From Coffea arabica (taxonomy: Eukaryota; Streptophyta; Magnoliopsida; Gentianales; Rubiaceae): a DNA stretch of 64,000 bases. A program made the position numbers and the translations under genes. The DNA lies in assembly GCF_036785885.1 (NCBI RefSeq), contig NC_092317.1, positions 1,676,501 to 1,740,500 of the forward strand. Direction: 5' to 3'. The notes beneath the pieces were generated by a model. It searched no databases, was not told the origin of the DNA, and saw only the letters and a list, made by a program, of their open reading frames with translations. Below, piece after piece: positions 58,765 through 64,000 of the stretch (positions within the stretch are counted from its first letter, which is position 1; every line of letters begins with the position of its first letter).

Positions 58765-61267
58765 TTAAAGGATGACCAGTTTGACTCCTTGAGGCGTTAC
58801 TCTTTCAAACTGCCGGCGCAACCGATGGCGAGTATCGTCTGTTATGTCTGGTACATGCTTTGGATGCCTTTTATTTGAATCTTCAGCAGATATACGAGTG
58901 TCAACAATGAATTCCTCAAGCGCAACCGCATATGTCAAAAGGTGAACAGCAAACTCAAACTCAGATAAACGGTGAGAGTATCCTCCAAACTTCACAGTTA
59001 TGAGGTGTTCATTGGCAGGGCAGCGCGCGTACTGAAACGCCGTTAACCTGTTTATATATATATATATATATATATATATTTGATCATCTATACACATGTT
59101 TTCCGACCCGAAATCAATGAAGAACTTAATTAGAGCCGTAAATGAGTCGAATTGGGCCAAACTTTTTGCTATCATATTCGACTTGTTGTGAATTGTGTTC
59201 AAACTCAACTCATTAAAATTATCCCGAGTTAAAATTCTTCGCCAAGCTTGGCTCCTATCACATAAACGAGATGAACTCGACCTCTAAAAAACGTATACGT
59301 GCTTAAATATCTTATACAACTTTACTATTCAACAATTTAATTTGCCTATTAAATGAAAATTTTCACCAAATATATTTCCAATATTTAAACAAAAAAATCC
59401 TAAACAATCAAGACAAGTTTAAACAAATAAATGTGCAAATGATCCTAGATGAGTTTAAACGAATTTTTTGCGCCTAGCTAAGTTTGGCTTATTTAGAAAA
59501 CAGTCCTAATTTGACACTTGAGTGTAGCGAATTTGGCTTAATTAATTAAATGAATGAGCCAAATTCAAACTTAAATGATGTGAGCTGAGTTGAGCTCACA
59601 AGCTATTCATTCGTCTAATAGCTCTAATTGCAACTAGGTGGTGGAGTTTCGGATGTTTTCTGACAATAAGCTGTGCAATCCCATAGTAAAATTGTTTAAG
59701 TAAAAATAACTTGTGGACAATAATGATGATTAAGATTTTGCTGACTGCAGTTCGAATAGAAATCTAAAAAAAAAATCAATGACAGAAAGACATAAACACC
59801 CGCCAGTCCACCCAAACTTCCAAAAAACCCCTTCACCCCAACAAAACGAAATTACATTATACAAAAAATAAGGGTACGGAATCTTCCAATCGCAATACAA
59901 ATAAGCGGACGAAATCTAAACCTTCCAATTGCAAGCTCCTTATTTGACAGAAGTAAGATTGATCCCACTTGTCTTGTCTTAAATCTTTGACTGATTGATA
60001 ATATTTCAAGCTAATTCTTTGACGTTATATAAGCATATAATCTCTCTAACGTTTAACACATTGAACCAAAGAGGCAAAAAAAATAACGAATCCATCGTAA
60101 CGTTGAGACTTTGTATGGATGAAAGCATGGTGATCAAAACTATCTATTAAATTGAGGCTGGACAAAGGTTTCATAAATATTTTTAAATCAAATAAGAAGA
60201 ATTATATTATATATAAATAAAGGCATATAACAACCTCGTATGGACTGCTGATCTCTAACCCAGTTGATGCATTAGGAGTTGCCCCCACCATTGTGTTAAT
60301 AGATACTAATAACCCTGAAATTCAAAAAAAAAAAAAGAAGTAACAAGGATAAATAAAAAATCGAAGAATGTCCAGGCACATGGATGAGGAAATAAATGCT
60401 AGCAATTATGTCCCAATTCAAAATTTTACCTAAAGCACCTTTGTCCGCGGTGGGGAGGCAATTCTGGCAAGAAAAACAACCTTAGGAGGTTAGTGTTTTC
60501 TTGTCGCCTAAACCTAGATTTGCAGAGAACAATTTTTTTTGGTGGGTTAAATAAAAGCTTTTTGAGAAGCCAACACATGTATCATATATATATATATAAT
60601 AAAGTCGTATCCTAATATTTATTCCTCCGTATTTTCTCTCTCCTACGTAGCTTAATGAGACGGCAAGAAGTTTCCTACGTGGCTTGCTACTTTTTTGTTT
60701 GGATGTATATCAATTCTTATTTCCTATAAGAATTCTTAATATTATATGATTCTTATTTCCTACCCAAACAAGGAACTAAAAAGTAATTTGATATAAATAA
60801 AAGAGACATAAATCTTCTCTATTAGATATATAGGAATAAATGATAATATATATTTTTTATGGTGTCCTTTTTTTTAAAATTTTTTTACAACTTCATCATA
60901 CATCCTTTTTATTTTAAGATAATCTACCTGTATATCTAGACATGAAAATTGAAGAAAGTTTTTACAAGACTCACAGTCCCCATGCATAATTGATGTACAA
61001 AAAGAAATGGCACTTCATCTGATTGAAAATTTCTGCAAAAGTCCCTAAAGAAAATGGAGAGTCATCAACCAAAGAAATAAACGTACCTTGCATAAAAATT
61101 GTAGGGTTTTATTTCCTATAAGAATCCTTTTTATTTTAAGATAATCTGCTCGTATATCTAGACATAGAAATTAAAGAAAGTTAGCCAAGAAAGTTTTTAC
61201 AAGACTCACAGTCCCCATGCATAATTGATGTACAAAGAGAAATGACACTTCATCTGATTGAAAATTT
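58765..61267 (-). CDS. FBD/LRR-like gene, 3' exons (partial or decayed)
   Basis: Minus-strand exons: 61267-61201 and its duplicate 61034-60968 (22 codons each), 60463-60430, 60314-60235 and terminal 59031-58765 (stop at 58767-58765). Phases agree at every junction. The terminal exon encodes YARCPANEHLITVKFGGYSH, then EFEFAVHLLTYAVALEEFIVDT and ends RVTPQGVKLVIL. This follows the plant FBD pattern (CPH..LK.V...GF.G...E.E...YL..NA..LE...I), found at the C-terminus of F-box/LRR ubiquitin-ligase adaptors. The upstream exons (ADKGALGLLVSINTMVGATP) are compatible with LRR sequence. No F-box start exon was found. A less likely acceptor for the last exon (before 59047) would break phase. The gene may be truncated, or its 5' part may not be recognisable; the terminal-exon call is the firmest. 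Confidence 0.48.
59131..59626. mobile_element. Probable hAT-like MITE inside an intron
   Basis: The left end tagagccgtaaatgagtcga and the complement of the right end tagagctattagacgaatga are imperfect inverted repeats with a hAT-like TAGAGCY start. The interior repeats gagttgaactc-like motifs. No matching 8-bp duplication is visible, so the ends are approximate. It sits in the intron before the FBD-like terminal exon. Confidence 0.5.
60700..60780. mobile_element. Short MITE (tttcctataagaattcttaa)
   Basis: From tttgtttggatgtatatcaa to tcctacccaaacaagg, with the internal palindrome taagaattcttaa. Similar pieces occur at 61110-61130 and 61340-61390, at the edges of the tandem duplication. Confidence 0.45.
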
Positions 61268-61390
61268 CTAAAAAAGTCCATAAAGAAAATGGAGTGTCAT
61301 CAACCAAAGAAATAAACGTACCTTGCATAAAATTTGTAAAGTTTTATTTCCTATAAGAATTCTTACTATTATAGAATTCTTATTTCCTAC
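60900..61390. repeat. Tandem duplication carrying one exon
   Basis: Copy 1 (about 60908-61130) and copy 2 (about 61131-61390) share ttattttaagataatct, cacagtccccatgcataatt, gaaataaacgtaccttgcat and tttatttcctataagaat in the same order. Copy 2 has an extra ttagccaagaaag. Each copy holds the same candidate 67-bp exon on the minus strand. Confidence 0.85.
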
Positions 61391-62284
61391 CCGCAGCGTG
61401 TTTTTTTTTTTAAAAAAAAAATTTCTTTGGGGAGGCTTGGTAGAAGTGGGGAAGCTAAGGCCTCTTAGCAGGAAATAAAACGGGGGTTTTTTACAAAATG
61501 GCCCGCTTAAATCTTCTTTGTCACGCCCCTTGGGCTAGCTAGCTAGCAGTTCAAAAGGGTGTGTATTAAGAAGAGCAAGAGTTTAGTTTATGACCAGGAT
61601 GGGCTTGCGTTTCAACTTTGTGAATTGGTAGTTGGGCCACTTGAATTCTTTCGCTTAATAGAAACTCGCCAAATTTCATGGGTTTTCTGAAATGTTTCCG
61701 TAAATGTTGTGTGATGGTAAATTTAGTTTTTTTTTAGGTGCAGATCTCGTGTGTATTCTACTGTCTTGGCTATTACTTAATGTGCTAATAATAATCCAGC
61801 TAAAGCTTTGCTAGCTAATTCAAGTGAACGGCTGATAAAATTATACACTTCTTCTAAAACTAGTCAACGAGATATTGTTGATATTTTTCACTGCCCAAGT
61901 TTTGAACTTGTTGGTCCTGGCAGGCGGCCAGATGAAAAAGGAGAGGAGGTAACAAGGGGGTGGGAAAGGGGAATTGAACGGGCGGGGGTGGATAAGGAGG
62001 AAGGAGAAGAAGGAAAGGGGGTGGGGTGGGGAAAAAGAGGGAGGAGGGAGTGAGGGTAGGGTAAGAGTATTGGCACTCTGAGAAAGTAGCAATTGCACTC
62101 CGTTCCATGATATACATATATTTTTTTGGATATTTTTCTAGTTTCCTTTGGAAAAAAAGGTTCCTAATGGTCACGAATCCAAGCTTGGTGGTATACGTCA
62201 TCAAGAAACCGAGAGTTTAAAGTAGTAAAACCAATGATAATAAGTGACTAGGGGAGGTTTAAAACTCTATTTTCACGTAGATCA
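61391..62284. other. Intergenic with a purine-rich island
   Basis: The plus strand at 61935-62062 is almost pure purine (aaaaggagaggaggtaacaa, then ggaaaggggg, ggggaaaaagagggaggagg). Frames on both strands are low-complexity. No gene is seen. Confidence 0.5.
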
Positions 62285-62580
62285 AGAGAACAGATCCTTT
62301 GACCTTCAATCTAATATTCAAACTTTTTTTAAAAATATTTTATTAGTGAATGTTTCGATATTCGTTTGAATCGGTGATGATTTATCATATTCTCCTTGAC
62401 CTTTTTAGATCTCTACTTGGATGTAGATCAAAAAATCTAATTTCTTGACCTACATTCTAATAATCAGATTTTTCTAAAAATATTTCGCTAGCGAGTGATT
62501 AGATACTCGTGATTTGAATCAGTGGTGATTCATCGAATTTTTCTTCATCTTTTTCTATCTCTCCTCAATAGAAGTAATCA
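62285..62580. repeat. Two-copy tandem repeat, about 150 bp
   Basis: Copy 1 (about 62300-62412) and copy 2 (about 62450-62563) align through tct.aaaaatattt, ga.attcg(t/g).tttgaatc and ggtgatttatcatattctcc versus ggtgattcatcgaatttttc, ending tctctactt or tctctcctc. They are diverged. Confidence 0.7.
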
Positions 62581-62946
62581 TAACATAAAATCTATCATTA
62601 AAACAAGCTTTCTACGTACCTTAAGAAAACGACAAAAGACGTGAGCTTCAGCTGCCCCCACACGTGTGCAGTGCAGTCACTATATAGCCATATTATTGTC
62701 ATTTTCTTTTTTTGGTCTGCCGCTCTAATCTTATAAAGCTATTACACTGCTACTGTGATCCTCAACCCACAAATTAACACTACTGCTTGGAGGATACTGA
62801 CTGAGACTGCCAGCGCTACTGGGGGCGTCTACACTGCCAACTTCCGAGCATGCAAACAGCCGAAAATCTGTTGGAATTTGACAATTTGTTGTGGATGTAC
62901 GCAGAAAAGCAGCGGTTCGGTTCGGTTCATTTTTTACCCGCTCCTC

Positions 62947-63613
62947 CTAGTGTTTTGGTTTTGAACAAGAGTTGTCTCTCCTCCTTTTGACCCACACCAG
63001 CATCCTCCTCTTCATTCTCACCGTAGGGAAATTGATAATGCAATCTTCCTCCGCCGCCCACCTGTCAGTTAGTGGATCCTTCTTTAAATCAATTTGATAC
63101 TACTATACAATAGAGTGCTGGTAGTATGAAAAGGTACTACTTCTACATTTGGATCCAAAGACTCGCATATTTCTTAAGTTTAACTTGCATCGATATGAAA
63201 GACAGGTAACTCTAAAGAAGAATAAGAAATCCAAGAACAAAAATAAATACGAATAAGTAGAAGAAAGAGAAAAATACAATGCTGGAAAAAGCAAAAAATA
63301 TTAAGTAATATTTTATACACTCCTCTGTGTGAAAATCTTTTTTATAGTGGTAGGTAGATTCAGATGGAAGATATATAATCTTTATTCAAATTTGAAATTC
63401 ACTCCTATTCGTGCAAAAAAAAAAAAATCTGTGTACTCAGAGTATAAAAGATTTATTCAAAATAATAAAAAAAAAAAAGCCTTGGACATACCTAAATTGG
63501 GTAACAAAATGGTGAAGGAAGATAGAAGCTTCAAGCCTGGCCAGGTCAAGGCCCGGGCACAGCCTTTGTCCACCCCCAAAGGGAGTGAAGCTGCTGCCGC
63601 TCGTGTCCCGCTC
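62947..63613 (-). CDS. CYP90D1-like: Cytochrome P450 CYP90C/D type, last two exons
   Basis: Partial gene, minus strand: penultimate exon 63613-63492 (122 bp) and last exon 63061-62947, joined in phase (FR, then WAAEED). The penultimate exon encodes [20 protein letters not shown] with the heme-binding loop [10 protein letters not shown], then [20 protein letters not shown]. The last exon has [12 protein letters not shown] and ends [13 protein letters not shown]. The pattern matches CYP90C1/CYP90D1, ER-anchored P450s that hydroxylate brassinosteroid intermediates at C-23. The other CYP90 clades differ at this loop. The rest of the gene must lie beyond the right edge: no upstream exon is visible to 64000, so the preceding intron exceeds 385 bp. 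[10 protein letters not shown] replaces the RRMPIWVKR I expect from relatives, a possible Pro to Leu change. Confidence 0.88.
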
Positions 63614-63833
63614 CTGCAATGTGCGGCTACTAGTTTACTTTTTCCATACCAATAAGCATAAAAATCAGAAAATGCTCACAATATCTGATGATATTTTGTG
63701 AAAAACTTGTTGTAGGCAGCTGCAGTTGAGGCCCAAAATATTACGCTACTATTTGAGAAATCAAAGGGAAGTCTATTTGTTTTTTTTCTTTTTGAAGGAA
63801 AATCAAAGGGAAGTCTACAGCAGGGAATTGGTC

Positions 63834-63871
<38 letters not shown>

Positions 63872-64000
63872 TTAATTTCTTACTTGCCACCGCCAGGGGT
63901 TGAACAGACAGGGAGAATCATATGCATCTTCATCCAGATGTATGGATCTAAAATACGTAAATACACACTATTCTTTTGGTATGAAATGTCCTTTAATCTC
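63614..64000. other. P450 intron sequence
   Basis: No exon is seen upstream of the P450 penultimate exon. A (TA)n(TG)n microsatellite lies at 63834-63870. Confidence 0.6.

Noticed and set aside
58765-59208. 147-codon single frame covering the FBD-like exon
   Set aside because: Its N-terminal third is a translated (TA)n tract and intron; the real exon begins at about 59031.
62755-62964. 69-codon plus-strand frame at the P450 end
   Set aside because: It overlaps the last P450 exon in antisense only at its end, and shows no domain.

Overview
The window is nuclear DNA from a flowering plant. The genes are split by AT-rich GT..AG introns, intergenic DNA is AT-rich, and the families present (PRA1.F, ABCC, SERAT, a CYP90 brassinosteroid P450, a USP-kinase, a PHOSPHO-type phosphatase) are those of land plants. 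Protein similarity suggests a core eudicot, perhaps an asterid; that last step is inference. There is no operon, CRISPR array or bacterial signal.

Layout. 0-8.7 kb: gene-poor and repeat-rich. It holds an RPA-like gene fragment (-), nested duplications, an SSFTSDLFGSKE-type gene fragment (-), a PIF/Harbinger-like relic, and a 527-bp hAT-type MITE with a perfect 8-bp target duplication. 8.8-9.4 kb: intronless PRA1.F gene (+). 10.7-13.8 kb: ten-exon two-RRM RNA-binding protein gene (+). 15.0-19.6 kb: nine-exon USP-plus-kinase gene (-) with a long leader region to about 21.4 kb. 21.4-39 kb: no convincing gene, but MITEs, a SINE, tandem repeats, fold-back purine/pyrimidine islands, and a tandem duplication in which one copy carries a 235-bp MITE and the other keeps the empty site. 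39.1-45.2 kb: twelve-exon ABCC8-type ABC transporter gene (+), 1471 aa. 46-47.5 kb: two SINEs with target duplications. 48.0-49.5 kb: two-exon serine acetyltransferase gene (+). 51.0-52.8 kb: four-exon phosphate-starvation-type HAD phosphatase gene (-), with three PHR1-binding-site (P1BS) matches within 135 bp upstream. 55.5-56.0 kb: possible two-exon small hydrophobic protein gene (+). 58.8-61.3 kb: phase-consistent exons of an FBD/LRR-like gene (-) with a tandemly duplicated exon. 62.9-63.6 kb: last two exons of a CYP90C/D-type P450 (-), which runs off the right edge.

The genes do not form a pathway; this is an ordinary stretch of unrelated plant genes separated by transposon-derived DNA. 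For the seven main genes, exon boundaries were placed by hand from splice sites and checked by phase. The six genes that lie wholly inside the window give an uninterrupted reading frame from ATG to stop (187, 293, 730, 1471, 292 and 275 aa). I found no convincing new biological system. The best leads are the small hydrophobic gene, the FBD-like gene with its duplicated exon, and the P1BS cluster.
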